Assembly: GCA_009733775.1 (NCBI GenBank)
Contig: WOGZ01000151.1
Span: 1 to 64,000 of the forward strand
Origin: Alectoria sarmentosa
Taxonomy: Eukaryota > Ascomycota > Lecanoromycetes > Lecanorales > Parmeliaceae
Direction: 5' to 3'
DNA length: 64,000 nt
Positions within the stretch are counted from its first letter, which is position 1. Each line of letters opens with the position of its first letter. The translations under genes were made by a program, and so were the position numbers. Below the pieces are notes generated by a model that did no database searches, had not been told where the DNA came from, and saw only the letters and a list, made by a program, of their open reading frames with translations. This document shows positions 40,393-52,366 of the stretch, one piece after another.

Positions 40393-42107
40393 CTGGCAAG
40401 GGCTTGAATTGGGAGAAGTGGTGAAGTAATGGGAATACGTGGACAACGTTCTGGGTATATTATATAGATAGGTTGTTAACAAAGTTGGGTAGGATGGGAG
40501 TTTCTGGGAGCCTGCGTGCAAGGGGCGAGGGGTGCATCTTATATACATATAGCCACGAGAGGTTGCCTTGAACCTCTTTGCCAAGGAGGGGGACGGGGGC
40601 ACATCACTGGCCGTGATGAATGCATTGAGGAGGAATGGGGGGTTTTTGTCATCGTTTTGCCGCTCGAAAAGGGTAGTCAAAGAACGACAGGGGACCCGGA
40701 ATGCGTTGTGCCTGCCGGAAGAGACGTACGAAGATGTGGGCAGTGATCACAGCTTATCTGCCAGAAGAGGAACTTAAAGGACTTGATTAAGGTTTAAACA
40801 TCTTGATGAAGAGAAAAGGAGTGGTGGAGCATTGTCAAGGCGCATCATTGGCCGTCATAAAATTACCAAGGAGTATCCTCACCTTGCCTGTCAAAAAGAG
40901 TATTCAAAGAACGACAGCGGACCTGGAACATGTTGCGCCCCCCGGAAGTGGCATTTGGAGATGTGGGCAGCATTTACAATTTATCTGCCAGAAGAGGAAC
41001 TTAAAGGACTCGCCCAGAATTCAAAGCGCCTCGCTGAAGACGTGGAGCGCATGGGAAGAGTGTCTTCCGAGCATTTGACTCTAGGATAAAATGTTTTCTT
41101 CCAAAAGAGGCACTGAAAGGACCTGACCGCAATTTGAAGATTGCGCCAATAATCGTACCACGTACTTGAGCCCAGTCGACCATCACCGCTCACAGCTGCC
41201 CAGGAGGTATCAGGGTCTATGGTATTGTCAACCCGCAATTTATCTTCCAAAAGAGGCATTCAAAGGACGTGACTGGGATGGAAGCGTTGTGACTGATGAT
41301 GTAACACCCGGTCTTTTGAAAAGAGAGATCTGAGGGCTGCATGAGAAGGCTTCGAGTCCTTCCGAGTTGTGGCATCTAAGAACTCATTTTGTTTGCTGAA
41401 AGCGGAAGTCGAAGGACCTGACCGTATTAGGCAGGTTTAGCAACAGTATTCAGAAGACATTGCGCGGAGAACACCACCTTTTGAAAATTTCACTGCCAGG
41501 CTTGGCAAAGACCATTAGAAATTCATCATTTTCGATCGCTTTTGATGATGAGGTATAGTTGAGGTACTGAGAAATGTCGAACTCGTTCCTGAACCAGGTA
41601 ATGCTTTGTGTCAAGTCTAGCATAGCAGTAAACCCTCAAAACTTGGTATTTTCCGCATGATGCCTTCTGAACATTTCTTCTGAATTTATTGCTAAACCTG
41701 CATATTCTGATTGTACGCGAGACGTCTGGGTCTACATTCGAACCACAGGGTGTATTCCAAATGGGGCATTTAAAGGACCTGTCCAGGATCTGGACGTTGC
41801 GCTAGCAGTGCAAAGCCCAAGTTTTGGGTCGATCCTAGCTGCACGCAAAAGGCGGGAGGGATTGATGCTCAGGAGTGCTTATTTGGCCTATCAAGCGCTG
41901 CAGGTGGCGAGGAAGGAGTGGGCTTCGCCTTGTTGTCTGTGAGATCAGCCTCGGTTTGATCACAACTCGTCGTAGGAGAAAGTGAGGTAGTATCGGCAGG
42001 CGCAGAGCAGAAATCAGGCTACAAGTATCCGTTTTCGCTCGCGATCTGGCAGTCATCACCTTTTCTCATTGGAGGTTCGCATAAACAAGGATTCTTACGA
42101 GGTTGCG
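40393..42107. other. Spacer holding an interspersed repeat array
   Basis: 1.7 kb between the divergent starts of small-TM paralogue A and the zinc-finger gene. Most of it is the repeat array annotated at 40600-41811; the rest is unremarkable. Confidence 0.5.
40600..41811 (+). repeat. Array of a diverged ~50-bp motif, about nine copies
   Basis: Core ccaaaagaggcattnaaagga followed by cytgaccggnat and gcgttgcgc-like endings. Copies start near 40661, 40757, 40886, 40984, 41096, 41243, 41311 (poor), 41391 and 41753, that is every 75-140 bp and then a gap. Within it, 40600-40795 and 40843-41010 are a larger tandem duplication of ~243-bp period (catcaytggccgt... and atgtgggcag...ttatctgccagaagagg). 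Core copies translate on the plus strand as LPEEELKG or LPKEALKGPD, and similar LPNMEIKG and LQEVKG strings occur at the start of the next gene. Origin and function unknown. Confidence 0.7.
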
Positions 42108-43814
42108 ATGGCCCCACATTCAGTTGGGAGCACATGCGCATGTCTTCCCAATATGGAAATAAAAGGACTCTTGAGTAGCTATAGGGACGTTATTCGTCAG
42201 CATGCAGCGGAGCTCGGCACACGTCTGAGCCACCCAAATTTCTCCCCGCGAAATAGCTTAGCTGTTACCCTTCAGGAAGTAAAAGGACTTTAGCTCATCA
42301 GGCTGATCGTTTTTTTCCCACCCAGAGATCTTTCAACCTTGCAACATCTACGACCTTGTCGACCACATCGAACCTTTGCGCACCAGTTTGTTTGCTGACA
42401 TTAAGAGTCTGGCAAATTCGGATCGTGCGAATAGGGGAATCACAGAATTGAAGTCATCCAAAGCCTTTCTCCAAAGCCTGGCAGCGCGAACTAGGCTCTC
42501 ATGTCTCAGCAATTGGTACTCGACATTTCGGGTGCCACAGCGAGATCAAAAGGTCAAGCTCGACGTCGAAATCAACCGGCGCTGTCTGAGGACGCCCGCA
42601 AAGCTCAGCGTAACCTTGTACGACGTGAGCGGGCGAGATGCAAGAAAACGGGGAATACAGAGCAGCAGCTTCGGTGAGTTGCCTTTGACTTACCGTGCAT
42701 TACCACGCCTGCTAATTTCGCAAGACCTTTAGTGAAACCCTCACCTTACGCAGATCAACCTCAGTATAGTTTTCCATTCTCAATCGAGGGCAAAGCTGCC
42801 CACACACCTTCAGAAGCGCCTCTGCTACCGCACCTCCCAGCATTCACCGTACTGCCCGCTCACGCCAACAATATCAACCTTCGAGCTCTGGCGCAGTCTA
42901 GCAGATACATTGCTGCTCAGTCGAAGGCGCAAGAGACAAGAAATTGGGTGCGAGGTGATTTACACCAAGCTGGGAATGTTGGCCTTTTACTGGCCAGGGA
43001 TGAAAACGAATTTCGAATCATTTCCGAAAAGCAGGACCTTGACGCAGCAGAAACTCTCGTCGAAGTCGCTAAGGAGCAGCACGCGATCTCTACGGCGTCG
43101 AACAACGGAAACATCTCGGCCAACCCTGGTGTTGGAACCAAGGCGGATGCTAGTATGGAATACTCACGGAAGTGCCCAGTCACCACTTGCGAGTATCACC
43201 GTAAAGGATTCTCGCGGGAATCAGAGAGGGACGAGCACACAATGACACATTTCGAAGGCGATATCAAGTGTGGCTGCTATAATTGCCGCCCTCTCGGAAG
43301 AAAGGTTTTCAATGATCTTGAACAACTCCGAAGTCATGTATGGGAATACTTCAGGGGATACACAAATTCTGGTCGCAAAGGCTTCATATGCTGGATGTGT
43401 TCTTGCCACTTCAACGGGTTAGACTATTTGAAACACTTGGATGACTGTGTTGTTCACACAGTAGAACTCGAGGCTTCAGGGAGGGCTCGAGCGTGTCCAA
43501 TGCTTTCCTGCAGTCATCATCAGAGAGACTTTCCTTCGAAGCATCAAAGGGAGCAGCATATACTTCAACACTATTCAGGATTGTTGGACTGCTCTTGGTG
43601 TTACGACTCCCCTTGGTGTCGCCAACCGGAAATTCGCTACGGAGCAGAGGGATTCAGAAGCCACGTGTCGAAGAAGCACCTGCTCGACCTTTCACGAATA
43701 CCATGCCCTGTTTGCTGTCAATTCAGGCTCAACGAGAAAGAGCTCCTCGAGCATTTTGACTCCTGTATCACTTTGAGAGTAGAGAGCGGTGTTCACGGGG
43801 ATCGGATCTGGTAA
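42108..43814 (+). CDS. Multi-C2H2 zinc-finger protein
   Basis: Exons 42108-42278, 42328-42673, 42733-43814 (introns 49 and 59 bp); 532 residues. The N-terminal 170 residues (YRDVIRQHAAELGTRL, then IYDLVDHIEPLRTSLFADIK across the first splice) are helical. The C-terminal ~210 residues carry six Cys/His motifs arranged as two copies of one module: CP.3.C..H-type finger (CPVTTCEYH and CPMLSCSHH), a CxxC finger (CGCYNC and CSWC) followed by FxxLxSHV-like His, and a third finger ending HxDxC (CWMCSCHF...HLDDC and CPVCCQF...HFDSC). It probably binds DNA or RNA and acts in the nucleus as a regulator; targets unknown. The exon 1 acceptor could be 2 nt upstream, but phase favours 42328. The start is the first in-frame ATG; an upstream exon is possible. 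Confidence 0.75.
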
Positions 43815-44789
43815 CAAATAACCGACGCACATACCATTCCTGCCGCCATCGTTCTGGCCGTCCACGGAATCTCGTCCTCAATTCGATGCGAGCTTCTGAG
43901 AAGGTCGCTGATGTCGAAAGTACAACCGGTAAGGCTCATCGGTGCAATGCTGTCGTAGAGAGGACAATCTGTGTTATAAGATCTTCAGCGCAAGGAGGCT
44001 TCAAGACTCCAGGTTGGCGGACCGTTGAAAGATGAAGGGCAAACTCCACAGTGAATCTGACTCTAAGATACCACCAATTTGAAAGTTGCTAGGGGAGAAC
44101 CCGTAACAACTTTTGACTTGCATAAAACGGCCAGGGAGTTCCTCTCCGGTTGCAACTCCCACTTCTGCCGCGTTCTACCCGAATTTTGCTGGTCGAACAT
44201 TGCCTAAATTGATACCAGACAACCCGAAATCTCCCACCCCAGGTCTGACGAGCGAGAAATACAGCACACGTATCAAAAACCGTCAGACATCGCCAAGTTT
44301 TCTGCATTCTCCGGCTGACGACCTATCCTAGATTTTCTACGACTGTTTAATTTTTAAACAGTCGCTCATTTTGCTGTTCTTGGACTTCTTCTTCGCCCTC
44401 TCCTCCCCTCCTCCCTCGCCATGTTTAAAATACAACGGCGCTGAAATATCTTGCACGAAGTCTGAAAGCGTAATCGTACCATATAATTAGCTCGACCTCT
44501 CTCGTTAATGTCTCGCTTTCCGTTCCAAAAACTCTTTTAGGAATCTTTCCAAGCTATCTCACCACCTATCTTGCGCAAGTCTGTCTTCTGGCCCAGCCCC
44601 CGACTTGTATTTTTAATTCTCCTCCCTCGAAAATTGTCCTGAAGTGGGTTTCGAGCGCCCCAAGAGTTCAGGATGCGTACTCTCATGCTTAGCAAGAATC
44701 AACCTCATGGGGCATCGTTACAATTCCGCGTCTAGTCTCTCGCTGCCTCATTGCTTCTTGCCGAGTTGGTGGTGGGAGCAAGAAGGACT
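43815..44789. other. Intergenic spacer
   Basis: About 1 kb between the 3' ends of the zinc-finger gene and small-TM paralogue B. It holds a perfect hairpin at 44340-44364 and otherwise nothing I can support. Confidence 0.45.
44340..44364. repeat. Perfect 11-bp inverted repeat, 3-nt loop
   Basis: cgactgtttaa, ttt, ttaaacagtcg: a perfect stem. It lies between convergent 3' ends, so it could form a hairpin in either transcript, but chance cannot be excluded. Confidence 0.8.
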
Positions 44790-45163
44790 TCATTGACGAT
44801 CTTGCGGACGGTAGGCAGGCTGGGGTGGACGGAGACCCAGATCCCCGTGATCTTGAATGTCGAAGTTCAGGTTTGGACTTACTGGACCGACAACTGCAGC
44901 GTCGTCCAAATCTATGCCCATGTTCTCTTCTGCAACCGCTAAAGGAAAAAATACGAGTCAGCAGGTACAATAAGATTGATCAAAGGGTATTCACCCTCAA
45001 GTCTGCGAGCAGAAGGGGGACAGAATAAGAATTTTAGGAAGCGATAGAAGCTCTTGATAAGGAATGACAGGCCGACGGTGAGAAGGACTCTGGCTGTGGA
45101 GAGGAGAAGATAGGGGTTGCTACCCCGGTTGGGGGTCGCATCGTTGAGGCAAGCGGAGGACAT
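44790..45163 (-). CDS. Small single-TM protein, paralogue B
   Basis: Exons in transcript order 45163-44995 and 44938-44790 (56-bp intron GTGAAT...CCTTTAG); 105 residues. A hydrophobic segment at about 19-43 (YLLLSTARVLLTVGLSFLIKSFY) is followed by a basic stretch and the acidic C-terminal domain AVAEENMGIDLDDAA, ending GDLGLRPPQPAYRPQDRQ. The second exon has the same length (149 nt), intron phase and conserved residues as the gene at 39987-40392 (shared AVAEEN-G-D-DD-A...GDLG-R-P-PAY-P--R), while the N-terminal halves share only TM character. Conservation of the tail with a diverged TM half suggests that the tail is the functional part. Confidence 0.7.
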
Positions 45164-47703
45164 GTAGTAAGGCACGAGAGTATGTGGGTGGACTGGGTTG
45201 ATGGAACTACAGGTATGTCAAGTAAGTGTTCTACCGTGGGCAAGTTTTGTGATACTGAAGTCCGGACTGTGAGCCATGGAAGGACATAACTTCTATATAT
45301 ATTCGTTCACGGCAGAGTTCATTTAGGAGAGCCCCCAAAAAGCGCAACTTCAGAGCATTTCGTTCCTTGGCGGGCGACAGAAGCATGAGCCTGCTGAAGG
45401 AATAGATCAAAGCGATTGAATAATACAAGACTCATTCATGACAAGAGGGTCCAACAAGAGGACGACTAAAGCCACTAGAAGATGCCACTGCCACCAGCTC
45501 CAACCTCCCCATTACTCTTCTACCTGCGCTTTTTCCTGCGCTCGCGTTGGGTGGCTCCTGAACTAAACATCCTTCAAATCAATTAGTCGGTGGGGATATC
45601 GTTTCCACCTCCCTTGTCTTTTCTCAAGATGGTAACGAAAGAAAAGAAAAGCTTCCCTTGGCTCGTGCGCCATGAATACATCGAAGATTCCTCCTACGCG
45701 CTTTGATTAAATGGGAAAGCCGCAAGTATATACGCCCTGAAATTACAGTCATACCTATCATCTTTCACCAAAAGTCGCACACAGGCTTTCCGGAGAAATT
45801 TCTGCCACGCACAGCAGCGGAACCAGCGAATGACCTTACTCCTCCAGCCACACAGTCCAGATGCTAGATCGAAGCCGACTCGGCACGCCGTTTGAAACCC
45901 TGTACTCTACATGATGTATATAACCCGAAGCGCACGTGACAACCACACGTACAATATGTACCAGGGTTCAGGCCCGCGAGGTGCAACGTCCGCGGTTCCG
46001 GAGAAGCTGGCAACGTCACTACGTGGCCCATCTTTCTCTACCCTAATTAAGCTGAATATACATTGAGCTTGCATGCATGTTCTGGGGCGCTGTAAAACCC
46101 CTGTCCTAGAAGGGAGGCTATGTTAGGATCAGGATTGATGTTGGAAAGTTGATGGGTATGATATGCCCCAATCTCTTCCAAAGTGATGAAAAACTGATTC
46201 CAGTTGACATTCCTGTCTGAGCGAAAAGCGAGAAAATGGGACACGCGAATACTGAACAACGTAAAAGACCGTTATTATTTACCAGTAACCAACCATCGCC
46301 TTGACCCAGTATGCCGGAATAAACCACGCTGCACAGTCTGGAGGCGGAAGAGGCCGGATGACAGGTTTGGCAGACCTTGCTACTCTTCTACGTTCCTCTC
46401 AGAAACATTATCTCGGGATACCTCTATTACAGTCGCCCTGGCGTCCGTCTCGGCGCTCTCGTCCCTGCCTTCGTCGTTCGCTCTCCTCTCCCTTTCCTCC
46501 CCATTCTCTTCCTCATCCCCCCTGCCATTCCTCCTCCCCATCATCTTCATCCTCCACTTCATACCCATGAACCACCAAACCTGCTTCACCACGTCCGCTC
46601 CTTCGCCTCCAAAACCAGGTTTCTTACACTGCTCACCACACACACTGTACTGCCAAATTCCCTTTCTTACATGGATCCGGACCTGTCCACCAGGCACCCG
46701 CGCTTGTTTTTCAAGCCTCCTTGCTCTCGAGAGCAGGACAGCAGCCATCGAAGCGATTTTTTCGGATTGTTGATCAACCCAGTCGTTCTCGCCTTCACGC
46801 TCCGCCAAGTTCGCCGCGTGAAAAGAGAACGCCCAGAAACCCCGAATGTTCGGCCAGAGCTGCGGACGACGTCGGCGCCTTCGGTCGCGGTCAATGATTC
46901 ATATCACTCAGGGGTGGAAATTGTGAGGACGACGTAGACCGTTCGGATCACCACGGGGCTATGGGGAGATGGAGGCTGGTGGCTCATGTTCGCTGCACGT
47001 GATATCTCAAAGTAATCTGTTAACAAAGAGGACTGGAAGGTAGACAGACAGCAGCTTTGGATGGTGTTATTAGGTGATCTAAGTATGATCAAAGGAAAAA
47101 GACGAATAAATATAGAAACGGTAAGGATAGTACGTAAGGAAAGAGTGAGAAGGTTTCAGACAACGTCCAAGAAGAACGGTTCGAGGAGTTCCAGGAGCGA
47201 GGCCCCCACCCGGCAGTCGGAATCTTCCAGATCTAGATCTTAGACAGAGTCACCATAAAGCAACCTTCTTTATCCGGTAAATCCCTTTTCGAGCAGGTAT
47301 TCCCAGCCTGGAACTGCAAAAACAAATTGGAGGCTCCTTAGACAGAAGCCTTTCTGGCATCCCATCGGCCTTCTTGAGACTGGAGAGAGAGAGCCAGGTG
47401 TCACCTTTTCCCGGCGAGCCTGGAGGCCCCCACTAGCTCCAATGCTTGCCTGGCATGGCGATTAGATCGCTGCTTTGAATCCGGTGTCGGTTTCATTGAG
47501 ATATCCGGTTTTCATCATACGTAGATCTCTGTGTTCGATAGAGTCTGCTTTCTACCTGTTCGCAGAGGGCTCTCTCTCTATCTTCTTCGTCGTCTCCACA
47601 TGAAAAGTCCAGCTCAAGAACCAGATTCTCGTCCACAGCGTTGCGAAAAGATTCAGGTAAAGCTACGTCGCCTTCCTTGTGGTCCCATGACTTGTTCGTT
47701 GCA
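45164..47703. other. Intergenic spacer
   Basis: 2.5 kb with overlapping frames on both strands near 46204-46937 (for example 186 codons plus). They are Ser/Pro/Arg-rich and lack domains. The minus-strand 142-codon frame starts at TTG. I see no supported gene. Confidence 0.4.
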
Positions 47704-48029
47704 TCACTTCATACACTCAGCAGAGCCCGCGCCCCCCTTGCTCTGGTAATCGAGAGAGGTCATGCCGTAATAGTCCAGCATATTGCAATCAGCTCTACTA
47801 TCCATCAGCAGCTTCAAAATCTCAGTGTCCTTCATCTCAGCGTTTTTTTCATATCACCTTCCGTCTTGTTAGATAGTGCTGCGTAGTGGAGTGGTATCGG
47901 GCCAGTATGGTCTTTGGCGTCGAGATTGACCTTGGCCGTCAGTAAAAGCTGTATGCTCGAAATGTGCATTCGGGTTGCGTATGCGAGCGGGGTGAGATGG
48001 TTAGTATTGAAGGTCGACACGTTCCGCAT
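47704..48029 (-). pseudogene. Ankyrin-repeat gene fragment with frameshift
   Basis: The minus strand encodes ankyrin repeats: HLTPLAYATRMHISSIQLLL, then DAKDHTGPIPLHYAALSN. The frame is lost at a run of seven A (plus-strand T run 47843-47849), after which a second frame continues the repeat (DTEILKLLMDSRADCNMLD, YYGMTSLDYQ) to a stop at 47704. A one-base change in the homopolymer explains the break, so it is a decayed fragment or a sequencing error. No start or upstream domain is attached. It could be the 3' remnant of the same kind of gene as the fragment at 50112-50621. Confidence 0.65.
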
Positions 48030-48228
48030 TCTTTGTTGACGGCATTTGGAGCAAGTTTGTACGGTCGGCTTGGATAGTAATGCTCTTATTTGGAGGTCTT
48101 GTGGATGTTACTCTCGTGCTTACTCTTGTCTGGATACTTGTCCAAGTTCCCTTTTGTGCTGTACATCTGTCCTTATTTCATATCTTTCCATATGCCTCAA
48201 CTTTATACATCTCTCCTCGTCTTCAAAC

Positions 48229-49020
48229 TCAACTTTCTCTTGAGAGGCCTGTCTCCACCTCCGCCTCTGCCTCCGCCTCCGTCTCCATCTCCAGTTTGTC
48301 TTGGATTTCCCTATCCCTCATTGCCGCGTGCTGCCTTCGATACCTGTACCACAAGACCAATCCTGGTAATATAATGGCCAGAACAACAACCGAGACAACA
48401 AGACCAATGGCGGCCTTGGCTCTTGAACTCAGGCCGGCTGAGACCGAAGTCGGGAGTGAAGACTGTGAGAATACCAAGCTTGCTATGTTGGAAGCAGTCT
48501 GGAAAGACGTCGGCGAGGCTGCTCCAAAAACCGTCGAAACAGCAACATTGACGACCGCAGTGCTGTTGTCAGTTGCCATATGAACGGCCAGAGACCCGTT
48601 CTCGCCGCAGATACCCCAGTCGGGCACCTCGAGAAAATTGACGAACCAGGTCGCTGCGGCAGATTGGTATTGGACAGGGTCTACGGTCGCGGTGGCTTGG
48701 TTGGCGACCGAGTAGGGCGTTTGCAATGGCCTTGAGGCGCCTGAATTTGTGAAACAGAATCCATCTTGAGCGAAGGCGGACGTCATGGAGTAGGCTGTAA
48801 ACAGCAAGTACTCCTCGAGAGAAGAGGACACGTCCGTGTACCCTGGTGCGAGGAAACAATAGTTGCAAGATCCTGTGTAGTCAGATATCGTTATGTCAGG
48901 CCATGTAACAGCTCGCCTGGATTGCGATAAAAACGTACCAGTCGGCGCGGGGGTTATGGATTGTCCGATACATGATTCTGCCAGAAAGTAGGCTCCCAGC
49001 GATAAAGTAAGCCAAGACAT
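48229..49020 (-). CDS. Secreted-type single-pass membrane protein with acidic tail
   Basis: ATG at 49020 opens a signal peptide (MSWLTLSLGAYFLAESCIGQ). Preferred model: exons 49020-48939 and 48872-48229 around a 66-bp intron (GTACGT...CTACACAG, with tctgac branch strings), giving 241 residues. Because 66 is a multiple of three and the intron has no stop, an unspliced 263-residue form is also open. The ectodomain has paired cysteines (SCNYCFLAPG, DGFCF, WGICG) and N-glycosylation sites (ENGS, DNST). A TM segment lies at about 171-193 (GLVVSVVVLAIILPGLVLWY) with RYRRQ inside, then an acidic tail with ETEAEAEAEVE. Same general architecture as the gene at 13101-14110 but not obviously homologous. 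It may be a surface sensor or wall-linked protein; function unknown. Confidence 0.75.
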   Translation of the reverse strand: MSWLTLSLGAYFLAESCIGQSITPAPTGTFLSQSRRAVTWPDITISDYTGSCNYCFLAPGYTDVSSSLEEYLLFTAYSMTSAFAQDGFCFTNSGASRPLQTPYSVANQATATVDPVQYQSAAATWFVNFLEVPDWGICGENGSLAVHMATDNSTAVVNVAVSTVFGAASPTSFQTASNIASLVFSQSSLPTSVSAGLSSRAKAAIGLVVSVVVLAIILPGLVLWYRYRRQHAAMRDREIQDKLEMETEAEAEAEVETGLSRES

Positions 49021-50111
49021 CGTGAAAGATAGTGGAACTTTTGCAATAGTGAGAATGGTGAACAAAATCTCGGTAAATCCAGGACTACCAATGGAGAGGA
49101 ATTGAGAAGCTTCTGGCAGAATATAGAGGGCTTAAGTATATAGAATGACTGCGGTAGCCTGACTGCCCCTGGGTGGGGTTCCCAGGCCATAAGAATCCTT
49201 CGATGATCTTCAAAGCCGTAGAGGCTGCCTTGCGCGTCCAGCTCTCAAGGCTGTCAATCGGGATTTGAAGATCTTGAAGACACCAGTAGTCTTGGATGCA
49301 GATTTTGTTGGCTCGCTGACAGCAGCTTTTAAAGAATCTGCTTACCTGTGTATGCAAGCAACGGGACTTTGCGCCCGATCACTGAACACTTCGGGTTCAA
49401 AGCGCAGTCTTACCCGAGAGTTTCCAGGATTGCACATATAATCCAGAGCCAACCTGACAGTCTTATTCCGAAAAAGAAGAGCTCGCGTGATACGTGCATC
49501 GTCTCAGCCCTGTCCAAATTGCCATTAGCGTCGTGTTTGAAATTCGATCTTTGAGAATCAGCCTGGTGAGGGGTTTTGGGTAGACCGCTTTTTCCTCGAC
49601 TGCTTTGAAATCAGGACCACGTCCGACACGAATGGATTTAAGAGATTGGCGAAAGAAGTCAAAGATCTGCAAGATACGACAAGGCTGCGCTAGACTTGGA
49701 ATCTTCGATACTTGAAGATGCCCCGTGCCCGGGCACTATGAGAAGAGAAGCGATTCGCCTGAATCTCATGCGCTGAATGTCTAATGGGCAGTGATTTACC
49801 ACACGTCGAAGGTGCCGAAATGTCGAAGTCAGGTCTTTCGTAAACTGCGCGGTTTCTGCAGCTTTTGAGTAAGGGGCCAATAATAGATCTCGGCTCCAAT
49901 CAATCTGGCTCTCCGCTTCCCAATCCCACCTCCGTCTTCAATTTACACGTGGCCGAGCTGCAGGCCCCGCGCACCTTCTCATCTGGAAGAGCATGCGTAA
50001 AGATCTGCAAAGAAAACAGTGCCTGCCTCAGCCCCTCGTTTTGCTCGGCTGTGTTTGGAGTTCCATTCATTACTCCATGATTTGCCACGCAAAGATGACA
50101 GCCTTGCGGTC
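49021..50111. other. Intergenic region, possibly decayed coding DNA
   Basis: About 1.1 kb. Minus-strand frames of 60-73 codons (49463-49899) may be remnants of the fragment that follows at 50112, but they lack a recognisable domain. It includes the promoter of the secreted-TM gene. Confidence 0.35.
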
Positions 50112-50621
50112 TCAAGTATCCAAAGGTGCAGTGGCCCGTTGGAATTTGAGGCGACATACCTGCTGTGGACGGGGGTTCAAAGTAAGCTTCTTATCAGCAA
50201 GTAGGAAGTCTAAGGTCTTATGATGGAGTACGTCGCCCATGAAAGTTTGCGGACCGAAAGCCAGAAGCGCCTGACAATGATGTCTATCTTTTAGATTGAT
50301 ATCTCCTTGCTGATCTAGACGCCGATAGTGCTCCGACCGATAGAGTCCGTTCTCAAGCTGGAGACGGGACTTTTTTTTCTTGAATGCGTCCTGCAGGGTT
50401 TCTGGTGTGTAGCCAGATTGCTCAACACTCTTTTCTACGCTGTCAGGATGGGATGTAGTATCGAAACCGATGCTGTAACTCAAAGCAAGCGTAAATGCAG
50501 CAATATTGGAGCACTCTGTACACGATGATTGTAGCTGGCCTTCAATTTCCACCAACTTTCTCAAACTCATGATGGTGGCGTTACGAATCTCATAATCGGA
50601 CTGTGCCAATTGTAGTGCCAA
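50112..50621 (-). pseudogene. Fragment resembling the linker of fungal kinase/ankyrin proteins
   Basis: An open stretch of 169 codons with no ATG at its 5' end (it follows an in-frame TGA). The segment MSLRKLVEIEGQLQSSCTEC, then AAFTLALSYSIGFDT resembles, from memory only, the helical linker between kinase and ankyrin parts of large fungal proteins (pattern SSLxxLAExxExLxxSCxECxxAxAFTLALxYSIGF). No kinase motifs were found upstream; the adjoining frame at 50590-50997 has no clear domain. I treat it as a truncated remnant; a real small gene starting at the internal ATG cannot be excluded. Confidence 0.4.
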
Positions 50622-50965
50622 CTTTGGTCTTGTTGGCGCTCAAAGCGCTGCCGCCCAGCGACGTCACCGAGGATCGGCAGCATGGATCTTTCGAGTCTTC
50701 GGCTTTTCGTTCTTCTTGGACATTCAGATTGCGGAGCACGTGTTTGCGTCCATTGGCCAGTCGATAATCAACGTCTATGATCAAGATCGACCTCTTTGCC
50801 ATTCTCGAAGAGGAAGCTACCAACGTGAAGGCACACAATGCATCCACATATGCGCAATTATGAGCTGGGCATGATGCCATCGACACGCACAATGTCCTTG
50901 GCTCAAATTTCCTCAATCGGACCTTCACCTTCTCTCTCCCATCATGCCCCTTCCTGTACACCAAA

Positions 50966-51983
50966 ATGCGCATTTCTACCCTCATCTCCGCTCTCACAGC
51001 AGCTTCATTCGCCGTGGCAGTCGCCCCGGACGTATCTACGGCTCTTCAGCAAATCCTGAATCAAGCCCATCAAGGACCTCTCTACACCTACCCGACGAGC
51101 CTGACTCAGGATATCGTACCAAAGCTCATCCACAGCCATAATGACTACTGGAGAGATGTGCCCTTCTACAGTGCCATTTCCGTCGGCGCAGTGTCAGTTG
51201 AAGCAGACGTCTGGCTCTACAATGGGACCTTGCACATTGGGCATGAAGAAGGAGCCTTGACCAATACCCGGACGTTTGAATCGCTGTACATCAACCCGAT
51301 CTTGGACAATTTGCAACGCCAGAACCCGACCAATAGCTCCTTCCTAACAGCTCCGACGCACAATGGAGTATTCGATACCAACGGTGCTCAGACTTTGTAT
51401 CTCTTTGTCGATGTCAAGACGCCCGGGACCACAACCTGGCCATATGTTGTCAAGGCCCTCGAGCCACTGTAATGCACCCGACTCTCCCCTACATCTACTA
51501 CCAGAAGACCTTACTTACTGATAGAACCCCAGACAATCCGGCGGCTGGCTCTCCACCGTCAACTCTTCCAACGAATTTACCCCCGGCGCCGTAACCGTGA
51601 TCGGCACTGGCAATACTCCCCTCAACCAAGTCCAGCCCGTCACACCCCGCTACTATTTCTACGACGCACCGATCCCCACCCTCAACAGCACCTTCTCCAA
51701 CATAACTTCACTCGTCTCTCCTATCGCATCTACAGACTTCGGGGCCAATTTCGGGCCTGTGCCCGGAACATCGCTCAATGATACGCAATTGGCGCTGTTG
51801 AGAGCCCAGGTAGCGAGTGCACACGCAAAGGGGATAATGCTGAGATATTGGGATCAGCCGGGCTGGCCAATCAGTACACGAAATGGAATATGGAGGCAGT
51901 TGAAGAGCGAAGGGGTGGATATCATTAATGTAGATGATTTAGAGGGCGGAGCCGGGTTCAGTGATGAGAGTAACTACTGGTAA
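50966..51983 (+). CDS. AIM6: AIM6-like secreted PLC-type phosphodiesterase
   Basis: Exons 50966-51468 and 51533-51983 (64-bp intron GTAATG...CCCCAG); 317 residues. A signal peptide (MRISTLISALTAASFAVAVA) is followed by a PLC-like TIM-barrel phosphodiesterase fold of the 'altered inheritance of mitochondria 6' family: IHSHNDYWRDVPFYSAISVG (first catalytic His and substrate Asn-Asp-Tyr), SVEADVWLYNGTLHIGHEE (acidic metal ligands and second His), LFVDVKTPG, and the end motif IINVDDLEGG. Length and order of motifs match family members. The family is named from a yeast mutant screen; the true substrate is not established, and the leader suggests secretion or vacuolar delivery. The gene looks intact although its surroundings are decayed. 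Confidence 0.88.
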
Positions 51984-52366
51984 AGAGAATTGGAGCGTGC
52001 AGGATCAGCGATCACTAGATATCATTCACCGATCCAAAGTAGGGCTGGAAGGCCCATTACGCTCTCCATGGTCACTCAACACTGTTTTCATTTCTAATCA
52101 TCTATTGATGAATCTCGAAATCATAAATATCTCGATTGTCAGACGATTCTTGAAAACACACATTGCAAGCTCTATGCCAACCCCACTGACAATCACCTCC
52201 TCCAGTGGTCTAGCGTATGGTCGATTGCGCCGAGGCGAATACCACAAGCTTGTATTGGCTTGAGAGACTGACCGAAGTTCCCAGCCACCAGCAACGTCTA
52301 CAGAGACGAGAGACATACTCAGTACTCCCACTTCAACTAAAACCCTGCGACATACTCCCAGCCCTT